Source of the DNA: an uncultured Pelagibacteraceae bacterium
GTDB taxonomy: Bacteria; Pseudomonadota; Alphaproteobacteria; Pelagibacterales; Pelagibacteraceae
Assembly: GCA_902604265.1 (NCBI GenBank)
Contig: CACKXX010000004.1
Span: 1-43,109 of the forward strand
Direction: 5' to 3'
DNA length: 43,109 bases
In this document: positions 1 to 8,050 of the stretch, one piece after another
How the letters are laid out: the number at the start of each line of letters is the position of its first letter
How positions within the stretch are numbered: the first letter of the stretch is position 1
Notes under the pieces: model-generated
Told to the model about the DNA's origin: nothing
What the model saw: the letters and a program-made list of their open reading frames with translations, nothing else
The model's database searches: none
Made by a program: the position numbers and the translations under genes

Positions 1-2373
1 GGAGGAGTAGTTGGTTGTTCTATACTTTACCATCTTTCGAAATTTGGTTTAAAAGATTGCATATTAATAGAAAGAAATGAACTTACGTCAGGCTCCTCTT
101 GGCATGCCGCTGGAAATGTTCATGTAATCTCTAATGATCCAAACATTTCTAGAATGATGGCTTACACAATTGGTCTTTACAAAGAAATTGAGAAAGAGTC
201 AGGACATTCGTGTGGATTTAAACCTAGTGGAGGATTTTACTTAGCTTCCAATGATGTTTGGGCAGAATATCTTAAGAGAGAAAGATCAAAAGCGAGATAT
301 ATGGGTTTAGATCAGGAATTTATTTCCCTTGAGGAAGTAAAAAGGAAAAATCCATTAATTGATCCATCTAGATACTTATTGGCATTATGGGATCCAATAG
401 ATGGAGAAGTTGATCCTTCAGGAGTAACTTATGCTTTTGCTAAAGCCGCTAAAGTTCATGGAGGAAAATATTATACTCATACAGTTGTTAAAGATACAAA
501 ACAAAAAGAAGACGGATCATGGAATGTTGTTACAGACAAAGGAAATATTAATGCTGAGATTGTAATTAATGCTGGAGGATTATGGGCAAGAGAAGTTGGT
601 AATCTGGCTGGATTAAATTTACCAGTACAGCCTATGGAACATCACTATTTAATTACAGAAGCGATTCCGGAAATTGAAGCATTGGGAGATCAAAGAATTC
701 CAATAGGCACAGATTTTGAAGGAAATATTTATTTTAGACAAGAAGGGAAAGGAATGTTGCTTGGTACATATGAGCAAAAGTCTACTCCTTGGAAAGTAGA
801 AGGAACTCCAATGAATTTTGGACACGAACTTTTAGAACCAAAATTAGACAATATTCAAGATAGATTAGCTATTGGATTTGAAAGAATGCCTGCTTTAGAA
901 AAAGCAGGAATAAAAAATATTGTAAATGGACCATTTACATTTGGCCCTGACGGAAGTCCTTTAATTGGTCCTGTTCCAGGGATGAAAAATTATTGGGTAG
1001 CAGTAGGTGTTATGGCAGGGTTTTGTCAAGGAGGAGGAGTCGGAAAATGTATAGCTGAATGGATTATAGATGGTGAACCTTCAATCGATGTTTGGGCAAT
1101 GGATGTTGCAAGATTTGGAGACTATGCATCTCCACAATATGGAACGATTAAATCTTCAGAAAATTACGAAAGAAGATTTATTATGACTTTTCCAAATGAA
1201 ACTTTACCTAAAGGTAGAAAACAAAAAACAACAGCCTTATACGATCGATTTGTTGATCAAGGAGCTGTAATGGGAGATTCTTTTGGCTTAGAAAATGTTT
1301 TGTGGTTTGCTAACAACAAAGAAGATGCTTATGAAGAGCCAACAATTAAAAGATCAAGATCTCATAATTATGTTTCAAAAGAAGTCATAAATGTAAGAGA
1401 AAATGTAGGTATAACTGAAGTAGCCAACTTTTCAAAACATGAATTCAAAGGTCCTGACGCTAGAAAATTTTTAGATCATATAATGGCTGGCAAATTACCA
1501 AAACCTGGTAGAATTTCTTTAACACCAATGCTTACATATAGAGGAAAACTTTATGGCGATTTAACAGTTGCATGCTTTGATGAAAATGAATTTATGGTTT
1601 TTGGATCAGGAGCAGCTCAAGAAATGCATAGAAGATGGTTTGAAAGTCATTTAGGAAAATTTAATTTAAAATACAAAAATAGATCTGATGAATTTCATGG
1701 CCTTAGTATTGCGGGTCCGAAATCTAGAGATCTTTTACAAAAAGTTGTTAGAGAAAATGTTTCTAATGAGAGTTTTAAATTTAGAGATTCTAGAAAAATG
1801 TTTGTTGCAGGAGTTCCGGCTATTATTAATAGAATATCTTTTACAGGAGAACTCGGATATGAAATTTATGTAGCACCTCATTTCCAACTTAAGTTATATG
1901 AAGAATTAACAAAAGCAGGTGAAGAATTTAATATAAAACCTTTTGGTGGAAGAGCTTTAATGTCTATGAGATTAGAAAAAAACTGGGGAGCTTGGACTCT
2001 TGATTATCGTCCAGATTTTACAGCTAAAGAAACTGGATTAGATGTTTTTATCAATTGGAATAAAGATTTTATTGGAAAAGATAGCGCTCAAAAGGATGAA
2101 AGCAAAAATAAATTAGTACCATTGATAGTAGAAACAAATGACATTGATGTGACTTATAATGAAGCTGTATTAAAAGGCGATAAAAGCATTGGATATATAA
2201 CCTCAGGAGGTTTTGCGCATTTTGTAAATAAAAGTGTTGCATTTTCTTATTTAAATCAAAATGAATTAAAATCGGAAAAAGGCATTCAAGTTGAAATAAA
2301 TGGAGACTTTTTTAATTGTTCAATAATTAAAGAGCCACTTTATGATCCTACTGGTCAGAAAATGAGGAGCTAA
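1..2373 (+). CDS. Dimethylglycine/sarcosine dehydrogenase-like FAD/GcvT flavoprotein, 5' partial
   Basis: The reading frame is open from base 1, so the first residues lie outside the window; 790 codons are visible. The N-terminus carries the end of an FAD-binding Rossmann motif (GGVVGCSILYHL) and the motif TSGSSWHAAGN, typical of the DAO/DMGDH family. The middle half is the FAD oxidoreductase domain and the C-terminal half a GcvT-like folate-binding domain. The family oxidatively demethylates N-methyl amines (dimethylglycine, sarcosine), passing electrons to ETF and the methyl group to tetrahydrofolate. It is a paralogue of the complete gene at 10964. The exact substrate cannot be read. The stop overlaps the next start (TAATG), suggesting translational coupling with the methyltransferase. 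Confidence 0.85.
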   Translation, partial: GGVVGCSILYHLSKFGLKDCILIERNELTSGSSWHAAGNVHVISNDPNISRMMAYTIGLYKEIEKESGHSCGFKPSGGFYLASNDVWAEYLKRERSKARYMGLDQEFISLEEVKRKNPLIDPSRYLLALWDPIDGEVDPSGVTYAFAKAAKVHGGKYYTHTVVKDTKQKEDGSWNVVTDKGNINAEIVINAGGLWAREVGNLAGLNLPVQPMEHHYLITEAIPEIEALGDQRIPIGTDFEGNIYFRQEGKGMLLGTYEQKSTPWKVEGTPMNFGHELLEPKLDNIQDRLAIGFERMPALEKAGIKNIVNGPFTFGPDGSPLIGPVPGMKNYWVAVGVMAGFCQGGGVGKCIAEWIIDGEPSIDVWAMDVARFGDYASPQYGTIKSSENYERRFIMTFPNETLPKGRKQKTTALYDRFVDQGAVMGDSFGLENVLWFANNKEDAYEEPTIKRSRSHNYVSKEVINVRENVGITEVANFSKHEFKGPDARKFLDHIMAGKLPKPGRISLTPMLTYRGKLYGDLTVACFDENEFMVFGSGAAQEMHRRWFESHLGKFNLKYKNRSDEFHGLSIAGPKSRDLLQKVVRENVSNESFKFRDSRKMFVAGVPAIINRISFTGELGYEIYVAPHFQLKLYEELTKAGEEFNIKPFGGRALMSMRLEKNWGAWTLDYRPDFTAKETGLDVFINWNKDFIGKDSAQKDESKNKLVPLIVETNDIDVTYNEAVLKGDKSIGYITSGGFAHFVNKSVAFSYLNQNELKSEKGIQVEINGDFFNCSIIKEPLYDPTGQKMRS

Positions 2374-3002
2374 TGGCCCAAAAAGATGTAGGAAACAAAG
2401 TACCAATCTATAAATTAAAAAAGACCGACGAAGTCATGAAATACTATGACGAATGGGGCGAAGGCAATAAATATGATAAGGATATGGTTGAATGGAATTA
2501 TACTGGTCCCAAAGAAACTTCAGAAGTATTTATTAAATATCAAAAAAATAAAGATGCTAAAATTTATGATGCTGGATGCGGCACAGGGTTAGTTGGTGTT
2601 GAATTAAAAAAACATGGATTTTCGAATTTCTATGGAGCAGATCTATCTCAAAAATTATTAGATTTAGTTCCGACAGGTCTATATAAAAAACTAAACAAAG
2701 TAGACTTAAACAAAACTATACAGGAAGAAGATAATTATTATGATGCCACAATGTGTGTTGGAACTTTCACATTTGGTCATGTAAAACCACCTGCATTAGA
2801 TGAATTCATAAGAATTACAAAAAACAAAGGGCTTATTTGTTTTACAATTAACGAAGGAATCCATGAGGAGTATGGGTTTGATAAAAAAATAGACCAGCTT
2901 AATAAAGATAATAAATGGAAAGAAATAGAATTTTTCAAATCAAATTATATAGCAAGTAAAGACGTAAATGCATGGTTAGGTCTTTACGAGGTCATAAAAT
3001 AA
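2373..3002 (+). CDS. Class I SAM methyltransferase, METTL27/WBSCR27-like
   Basis: This 209-aa protein has SAM-binding motif I as DAGCGTGLVG (near residue 66) and a motif IV-like segment, CVGTFTFGHV, where METTL27-type methyltransferases have a CVG-TF/TH-GHV stretch. A following segment (LDEFIRITKNKGLICFTIN) matches the post-IV strand of the same group. It is a cytosolic small-molecule or protein methyltransferase with unknown acceptor. The start overlaps the stop of the upstream DMGDH-like gene by one base, and its own stop overlaps the ATG of the Rieske gene, so it is an internal operon member. The context suggests work on a methylated amine or its derivative, but this is inference. Confidence 0.8.
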   Translation: MAQKDVGNKVPIYKLKKTDEVMKYYDEWGEGNKYDKDMVEWNYTGPKETSEVFIKYQKNKDAKIYDAGCGTGLVGVELKKHGFSNFYGADLSQKLLDLVPTGLYKKLNKVDLNKTIQEEDNYYDATMCVGTFTFGHVKPPALDEFIRITKNKGLICFTINEGIHEEYGFDKKIDQLNKDNKWKEIEFFKSNYIASKDVNAWLGLYEVIK

Positions 3003-4177
3003 TGTCTGAAATTTACAATATTGTTGATAAAAAAAAATTAGATATAGTTAAAAAACCAATTAGTAAAGCACATGGCCTTCCTAACGAATGTTACACAAGT
3101 AGAGAGTATACATTAATTGAAAGAAAAAAACTTTTTGAGGATAAGTGGGTTGCAGTAGGTATAGCGAGTTCAATACCTAATATTGGTGATATAAAACCTT
3201 TTGATCTTTTAGGAATTCCTTTGTTATTAGTCAGAAATAAAAAGGGTAAAATTAAAGTATTTCATAATATTTGTAGCCATAGAGGATCTAAACTTGTTAC
3301 AGAGTTATGTAAAAATAAAAATATTATAAGATGTCCTTATCATTCATGGGCATACAATTTAGATGGTAATCTAATAGCTACTCCTCATATTGGTGGAATG
3401 AATAAACATAAAAGCCCAGGATTTAAAAATTCTAAAAGTAATCTGAAAGAAATCAGTTCATACATATGGCTAGATTTAATTATGATAAATATTAATGGTA
3501 ACGAGATACCTTTTGATAAATATATTAAACCACTAGATGATAGATGGTCTAAATTTTGGCCTACAAAAGATAGAAAATTAATAAAACATTCAAATGATTT
3601 TGGGTATTTTAAACTGGAAGCAAAATGTAATTGGAAATTTGCAATTGAAAATTATTGTGAAAGTTATCATTTGCCATGGGTTCATCCTGGACTAAACTCT
3701 TATTCAAAAATTGAAGATCATTACCACATCCAAGGTTTACCCAATCGATTTGCTGGACAAGGTACAGTTGTTTATAATCCAAGACTTAAAGGTAAAAATA
3801 AATTACCGTGCTTTCCTAACTGGCCAAAAAATAAAGAACATATTGCCGAGTATGTGGCATTATTCCCAAATGTAATGCTAGGAATACATAAAGATCATTA
3901 TTATGCTTATTGGCTAGAGCCAATTAACCATGAACTTACTATAGAACATATGGAATTATACTATGTAGGTGAAGAAGCTGCTAATTCAAAAAAATTTAAA
4001 TCATTAAGAAAACAAAATCATAAATTATGGAAAGATATTCAAATGGAAGATGTTGATATAATTCAAAGAATGCAAATTGGAAGAAATTCTCCAGTATATA
4101 ATGGTGGAAATTTTTCTCCAATTATGGATAATCCCACTCACCATTTTCACAAATGGGTAGCTACAAACTTGATATAA
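3002..4177 (+). CDS. Rieske non-heme iron oxygenase, alpha subunit (quaternary-amine type)
   Basis: The ATG at 3002, overlapping the upstream stop, gives a 391-aa protein; an in-frame ATG at 2972 lies inside the preceding gene and is less likely. The Rieske [2Fe-2S] ligands are Cys91-x-His93 (ICSHRG) and Cys111-x2-His114 (CPYHSW). The mononuclear iron site is in NWKFAIENYCESYHLPWVH, with His223 and His228. The acid that bridges the two metal sites is Glu220 (ESYH), as in GbcA/CntA enzymes that attack glycine betaine or carnitine, rather than the Asp of aromatic-ring dioxygenases. No reductase partner gene is adjacent, so electrons must come from a protein encoded elsewhere. Substrate is inferred, not shown. 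Confidence 0.85.
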   Translation: MSEIYNIVDKKKLDIVKKPISKAHGLPNECYTSREYTLIERKKLFEDKWVAVGIASSIPNIGDIKPFDLLGIPLLLVRNKKGKIKVFHNICSHRGSKLVTELCKNKNIIRCPYHSWAYNLDGNLIATPHIGGMNKHKSPGFKNSKSNLKEISSYIWLDLIMININGNEIPFDKYIKPLDDRWSKFWPTKDRKLIKHSNDFGYFKLEAKCNWKFAIENYCESYHLPWVHPGLNSYSKIEDHYHIQGLPNRFAGQGTVVYNPRLKGKNKLPCFPNWPKNKEHIAEYVALFPNVMLGIHKDHYYAYWLEPINHELTIEHMELYYVGEEAANSKKFKSLRKQNHKLWKDIQMEDVDIIQRMQIGRNSPVYNGGNFSPIMDNPTHHFHKWVATNLI

Positions 4178-4181
4178 AATT

Positions 4182-4622
4182 ATGTACAGACCTTTACCAA
4201 AAGAACTAACAATAAAAACCTCTCCAATCGAAGGATTAGGTCTATTTACAAATGAAGATATTAAAGCCAATACTTTTATTGGCGTTACTCATATTAGAGA
4301 TGAACAATTTGAAAATAAATATATTAGAACACCTTTGGGAGGGTTTTATAATCATTCAAATGATCCAACAGTGATGAGAATGGTTTCTAATATGTTACCA
4401 AAATTAAATTTTGGTGATCCAATTGATACAAAAGTTAAAGCAAAAAAGTTTGATGAAAACGATACTAATAGAGAAAATATGTATTATAATTTAAGTGAAA
4501 AACCTGATGCAAAATATATGTTTATGGTATCTATTAAAGATATAAAAGCTGGTGAAGAACTCACTGCTAATTACAATCTGTATACGTATCCAAAAACTGG
4601 GGTTGGAATACAGATGATTTAA
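4182..4622 (+). CDS. SET-domain protein (putative lysine methyltransferase)
   Basis: This 146-aa protein consists almost entirely of a SET domain. The N-terminal SET motif is SPIEGLGLFTNEDIKANTFIG (residues 14-34), the cofactor-binding core is FYNHSNDP (the NHS motif, residues 57-59), and the C-terminal part is IKAGEELTANYNLY (Tyr131 at the expected catalytic position). There is an insertion between the NHS motif and the C-terminal GEEL part, but no obvious post-SET cysteine cluster. SET proteins transfer methyl groups from SAM to protein lysines; some act on non-histone or small targets. It starts four bases after the Rieske stop, so it is in the same transcript. Its target is unknown, and a SET gene inside a catabolic operon is unusual. 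Confidence 0.8.
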   Translation: MYRPLPKELTIKTSPIEGLGLFTNEDIKANTFIGVTHIRDEQFENKYIRTPLGGFYNHSNDPTVMRMVSNMLPKLNFGDPIDTKVKAKKFDENDTNRENMYYNLSEKPDAKYMFMVSIKDIKAGEELTANYNLYTYPKTGVGIQMI

Positions 4623-4626
4623 TTTA

Positions 4627-5862
4627 ATGAAACTCAATAGAAAAATTAACCCAAATATAAAATCTAATCAGAATTTCATTACAAAAAAAAGATTAAAAGA
4701 AGATGAAATAGATTTTCAAAAATTAAGATCTTACAGACTTGATAGAGTTAAGAAAGAATTGGAAAAAAATAATTTAGAAGCATGTATTTTATTTGATCCT
4801 GTAAATATTAGATATGCTTTAGATAGTGTAAACATGAGTATTTACAATATGCATAATCTTACGCGCTATTGCTTTATTCCAGTAAGTGGCCCTACAATAT
4901 TATATGAATATTTTAACTGCGAAGTATTATCTAAACATTTAAATTTAATTGATGAAATAAGACCTGCAATAACTTGGGATTATTTTAGCAATGGTGATCA
5001 AGCAAGTATACAATTAAAAAAATGGGTTAATGAGATTAAAGATTTATCCAAAGCTTATTTTAAAAGTAAAAAAGTAGCAATTGATGTTTTAAATGGCCCA
5101 GCAGTTGCTGAATTAAATAAAGAAGGGATTAAAGTTTCAGATGCCAAATATATACTTGAACAAGCTAGAGTTATTAAATCATCAGAGGAATTAAAATGTA
5201 TGAAAGCAGCTATAGAAGTTGCAGAAATTGGTGTTAGTAAAATGCGTAATGAATTAAAAGCTGGTATGACTGAAGATGAGCTATGGTCAATTTTACATAA
5301 AACTAATATTGAACATGGTGGAGAGTGGATTGAATGTAGAATTTTATCATCTGGCCAAAGAACAAACCCTTGGATGCAAGAAAGTAGTAATAAAATTATT
5401 CAAAAGGGTGAAATAGTTTCATTTGATACTGATATGGTTGGACCTTATGGATATTGCGCTGATATATCTAGAACTTTTGTTGAAGGACATAAGTTTAACG
5501 AAGAACAAAAGAAATTATATAAAATGGCTGTCGAACATATAGATCATAATTATAGATTAATTAGGCAAGGAGTTTCATTTAAAGAATTCACAGAAAAATC
5601 GTGGAAACTTCCTAAGGAATATTATGGAAACAGATATTCTTGTATGCTTCATGGAATAGGACTTTGTGATGAATGGCCACAAATTAAATATCCAACAGAT
5701 GGTGGTCAACGCGAAGGTTGTTTTGAGGAAAATATGACAATTACATTGGAAACTTATATAGGAAAAGTAGGAGGTAAAGAGGGAGTTAAGCTTGAACAGC
5801 AATATTTAGTTGGAAAAAATAATCTTGAACTTATGTCCCATCATCCTTTAGAAAAGATATAA
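4627..5862 (+). CDS. dddP: DddP-like M24-family enzyme, candidate DMSP lyase
   Basis: This 411-aa protein has the creatinase/aminopeptidase P ('pita-bread') fold. Metal ligands are Asp267 and Asp269 (SFDTDMVG), Asp279 (CADISRTF), His342 (LHGIG), Glu375 (TLETYIG) and Glu390 (KLEQQYL). The protein carries signatures I associate with the DMSP lyase DddP rather than with prolidases: FDPVNIRYALDS, GGEWIECRILSSG followed by RTNPW, and HGIGLCDEWP. Asp348 in the last motif and Tyr337 fall where DddP has its catalytic Asp and a substrate-contacting Tyr. DddP cleaves dimethylsulfoniopropionate to DMS and acrylate in the cytosol. A related M24 hydrolase of another onium compound is the main alternative. 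An acuI-type gene at 18921 would handle the acrylate product. Confidence 0.72.
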   Translation: MKLNRKINPNIKSNQNFITKKRLKEDEIDFQKLRSYRLDRVKKELEKNNLEACILFDPVNIRYALDSVNMSIYNMHNLTRYCFIPVSGPTILYEYFNCEVLSKHLNLIDEIRPAITWDYFSNGDQASIQLKKWVNEIKDLSKAYFKSKKVAIDVLNGPAVAELNKEGIKVSDAKYILEQARVIKSSEELKCMKAAIEVAEIGVSKMRNELKAGMTEDELWSILHKTNIEHGGEWIECRILSSGQRTNPWMQESSNKIIQKGEIVSFDTDMVGPYGYCADISRTFVEGHKFNEEQKKLYKMAVEHIDHNYRLIRQGVSFKEFTEKSWKLPKEYYGNRYSCMLHGIGLCDEWPQIKYPTDGGQREGCFEENMTITLETYIGKVGGKEGVKLEQQYLVGKNNLELMSHHPLEKI

Positions 5863-5873
5863 AAAAAAGAAAT

Positions 5874-6248
5874 ATGACTTATAAATGGGATAATAAAAAA
5901 CCTACAGCTCAAATGTTAGGAAGATGGCAACCATTTCATGATGGTCATTATGCATTATTTGAAGAAATAATAAAAAAAACTGGCCAGGTTTGTATTCAAA
6001 TTAGAGACGTTCAAGGTGTGGATGATAATCCTTTTGACTTTGAAACAGTAAAGAAAAAAATAGAAGAAAAATTAAATCCTAAATATGAAGGTAGATTTAA
6101 AATTATTTTAGTGCCAAATATAACTAATATTTGTTACGGGAGAGGTGTTGGATATAAAATAGAAGAAATAGTTATGCCAGAAGAAATACAAAAAATTTCA
6201 GCCACAAAAATTAGAGCTAAAATGCGAAAAGATGGAGAATTGAAGTGA
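5874..6248 (+). CDS. Small nucleotidyltransferase-fold protein (cytidylyltransferase-like)
   Basis: This 124-aa protein has both hallmarks of the HxGH nucleotidyltransferase superfamily. GRWQPFHDGHYALFEE (residues 17-32) is the GRFQPFHxGH-type phosphate-binding loop, and ISATKIRAKM near the C-terminus is the ISxTxIR motif. It is short compared with NMN or pantetheine-phosphate adenylyltransferases (about 160-180 aa), so it may be a minimal enzyme. Members transfer AMP or CMP to a phosphate-bearing substrate. It starts 11 bases after the DddP-like gene and its stop overlaps the next start (GTGA), so it is co-transcribed with the onium-compound genes. The substrate is not recognisable. Confidence 0.7.
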   Translation: MTYKWDNKKPTAQMLGRWQPFHDGHYALFEEIIKKTGQVCIQIRDVQGVDDNPFDFETVKKKIEEKLNPKYEGRFKIILVPNITNICYGRGVGYKIEEIVMPEEIQKISATKIRAKMRKDGELK

Positions 6249-7096
6249 ATGAAAGACTTAAGTCGATAGTAGATTTAGAAAAATATCCAATTTACGACTT
6301 AAATTCTCAAAAAATTAAAAATTTAATTAAAAGATGCAAAGAAGAACTGGACCAATTTAGTTGTTCAACTATTCCTAATTTCATTTTACAAAAATCATTA
6401 GAGATAATGAATTCAGAATTAGAAAAACAGTTAGATGAAGTTTATATGTCTAAAGAAAGTATAAATCCTTATCTGTATGCTGAAGATGATAAAAAGTTAC
6501 CAAAAGATCATCCAAAAAGAACTTTTATGGATAGATACAATGGTTATTTAAATTCAGATTGTTTTCCTAAAAATTCAGAGATGAAATATCTTTATGAAAC
6601 AGATGAGCTTTTAAAATTTGTATCAGCATGTTTAGGAGTGTCACCTATTTATAGATGGGCTGACCCTTTAGCTTGTCACGCTTATAATGTTATGGAACCA
6701 GAAGGAATTCTTCCTTGGCATTTTGATAGCTGTGAATTTACTTTAAGTTTAATGATACAAAAACCAGAAAAAGGCGGTGTATTTGAATATTGTCCAAATA
6801 TAAGAAAACCTGGTAATGAAAATTTTGATGAAGTCAAAAAAGTTTTAAACGGTGACAGAAAAAGAGTTAAACAATTAAAATTAGAACCAGGCGATCTTCA
6901 AATATTTAAAGGACGATTTACTTTACACAGAGTTACAAAAATAGAAGGTCAAAAACCAAGATACATGTGTATTCCTGCCTATGTGCTAGATCCTTGGAGA
7001 GTAAATACTCCAGAACATTCAAAAGCAATTTATGGTAAAGTATTACCAATACATTTAGAAAGAAATGTAGCTAGATCAGACGGTTTAGCAGATTAA
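6245..7096 (+). CDS. 2-oxoglutarate/Fe(II)-dependent oxygenase (HalD/BesD-like family, hydroxylase type)
   Basis: This 283-aa protein starts with GTG, overlapping the upstream stop by four bases. The facial triad is visible: His159-x-Asp161 (PWHFDSCEFTLSL) and His228 (TLHRVTK), with Arg239 (KPRYM) as the likely 2OG-binding arginine. The stretch GGVFEYCPNIR after the HxD motif resembles a family containing the amino-acid halogenases BesD/HalD and related hydroxylases. Asp161 is retained, which predicts hydroxylation, because halogenases have Gly or Ala there. The substrate is probably a free amino acid or small zwitterion, which would fit the onium-compound neighbourhood, but this is inference. 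It ends directly before the ATG of the dehydrogenase at 7097. Confidence 0.72.
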   Translation: MNERLKSIVDLEKYPIYDLNSQKIKNLIKRCKEELDQFSCSTIPNFILQKSLEIMNSELEKQLDEVYMSKESINPYLYAEDDKKLPKDHPKRTFMDRYNGYLNSDCFPKNSEMKYLYETDELLKFVSACLGVSPIYRWADPLACHAYNVMEPEGILPWHFDSCEFTLSLMIQKPEKGGVFEYCPNIRKPGNENFDEVKKVLNGDRKRVKQLKLEPGDLQIFKGRFTLHRVTKIEGQKPRYMCIPAYVLDPWRVNTPEHSKAIYGKVLPIHLERNVARSDGLAD

Positions 7097-8035
7097 ATGA
7101 TTAAAAAAATTGCTGTAATCGGATGTGGTGTTATTGGAAAAGGTTGGATTATTAGATTTTTGGCTCATAATAAACATGTTATTGCTTACGATCCAGACAA
7201 AAATCTAGAAAAAGAAATAGTTAAAGAGATAAAAATAACGTGGCCAAATGTTAAAAAATTGTTCAATAGAAAAAAACTTTTCTTAAAGAATTTTAAATTT
7301 GTTACTTCAATTCAAGATGCAATTAAAGATGCTGATTTTATTCAAGAATGTGCACCAGAGAATTATAAATTAAAAACTAAGCTTATGAAAAATATTGGTA
7401 CATATGCCAAATCTAATTCAATAATTTCATCTAGTTCATCAGGCTTATTACCCACTATAATTTATTCAAAATGTAAAAATCCTTCACGTTCAATAATCGC
7501 TCATCCATTTAATCCTGTTTACATGATACCTGGCGTTGAAATTGTTCCAGGAAAAAAAACAAGCAAAAAATATTTAAATAAAGCAAATAAATTTTATAAA
7601 TCTATCTCAATGAAACCAATCATGGTTAAAAAAGAGTTGCCAGGCTATCTATCTGATAGATTGCAAGAAGCTTTGTGGAGAGAAGCTCTACATATTGTAA
7701 ACGAAGGGTATGCATCAACAAAAGATATAGATAGAGCAGTTGAAGATGGGCCAGGCTTAAGATGGTCATTAATGGGTACCTTTTTAACATTTCATTTGGC
7801 AGGTGGAAAAGCAGGTATGAAACATATGCTAGAACAATTTGGACCTGCGTTAAAATTACCATGGACTAAACTTAAAGCTCCTAAACTTTCAAAAAAACTT
7901 TCTATGAGAGTTATTAATGGTACTAGACAACAAGCAAAAGGTAAATCTGTTCAAAAATTATCTAACATTAGAGATGAATATTTAGTTAAACTTCAAAAGC
8001 TTAGAAAAAAATATGAAGACAAAATTAGAAAATGA
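7097..8035 (+). CDS. L-carnitine dehydrogenase-like 3-hydroxyacyl-CoA dehydrogenase family protein
   Basis: This 312-aa protein has an N-terminal NAD-binding Rossmann motif, IAVIGCGVIGKGW (residues 5-17), and the catalytic HPFNP motif with His136 followed by VYMIPGVEIVPG. The C-terminal domain holds DRLQEALWREALHIV, GPGLRWSLMG and LEQFGPALKLPWTK. These match the pattern of single-domain L-carnitine dehydrogenases (CdhA/LcdH) better than fatty-acid FadB-type enzymes. The predicted reaction is NAD-dependent oxidation of a beta-hydroxy group, giving 3-dehydrocarnitine or an analogue. Next to a Rieske oxygenase with the quaternary-amine type bridging Glu, a role in breaking down a hydroxylated betaine is plausible. 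It abuts the upstream gene without a gap. Confidence 0.75.
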   Translation: MIKKIAVIGCGVIGKGWIIRFLAHNKHVIAYDPDKNLEKEIVKEIKITWPNVKKLFNRKKLFLKNFKFVTSIQDAIKDADFIQECAPENYKLKTKLMKNIGTYAKSNSIISSSSSGLLPTIIYSKCKNPSRSIIAHPFNPVYMIPGVEIVPGKKTSKKYLNKANKFYKSISMKPIMVKKELPGYLSDRLQEALWREALHIVNEGYASTKDIDRAVEDGPGLRWSLMGTFLTFHLAGGKAGMKHMLEQFGPALKLPWTKLKAPKLSKKLSMRVINGTRQQAKGKSVQKLSNIRDEYLVKLQKLRKKYEDKIRK

Positions 8036-8050
8036 ATGTAATAAAAAATT

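Noticed and set aside
1..2373. Calling the first gene a DMSP demethylase (DmdA)
   Set aside because: DmdA is a short GcvT-only protein. This protein has a full N-terminal FAD oxidoreductase domain.
2972..3001. Upstream in-frame ATG for the Rieske gene at 2972
   Set aside because: It lies inside the methyltransferase gene. The ATG at 3002 overlaps the stop neatly and begins the natural protein.
4025..4270. 81-aa frame on the minus strand
   Set aside because: It is antisense to the Rieske and SET genes with no recognisable motif or ribosome site.
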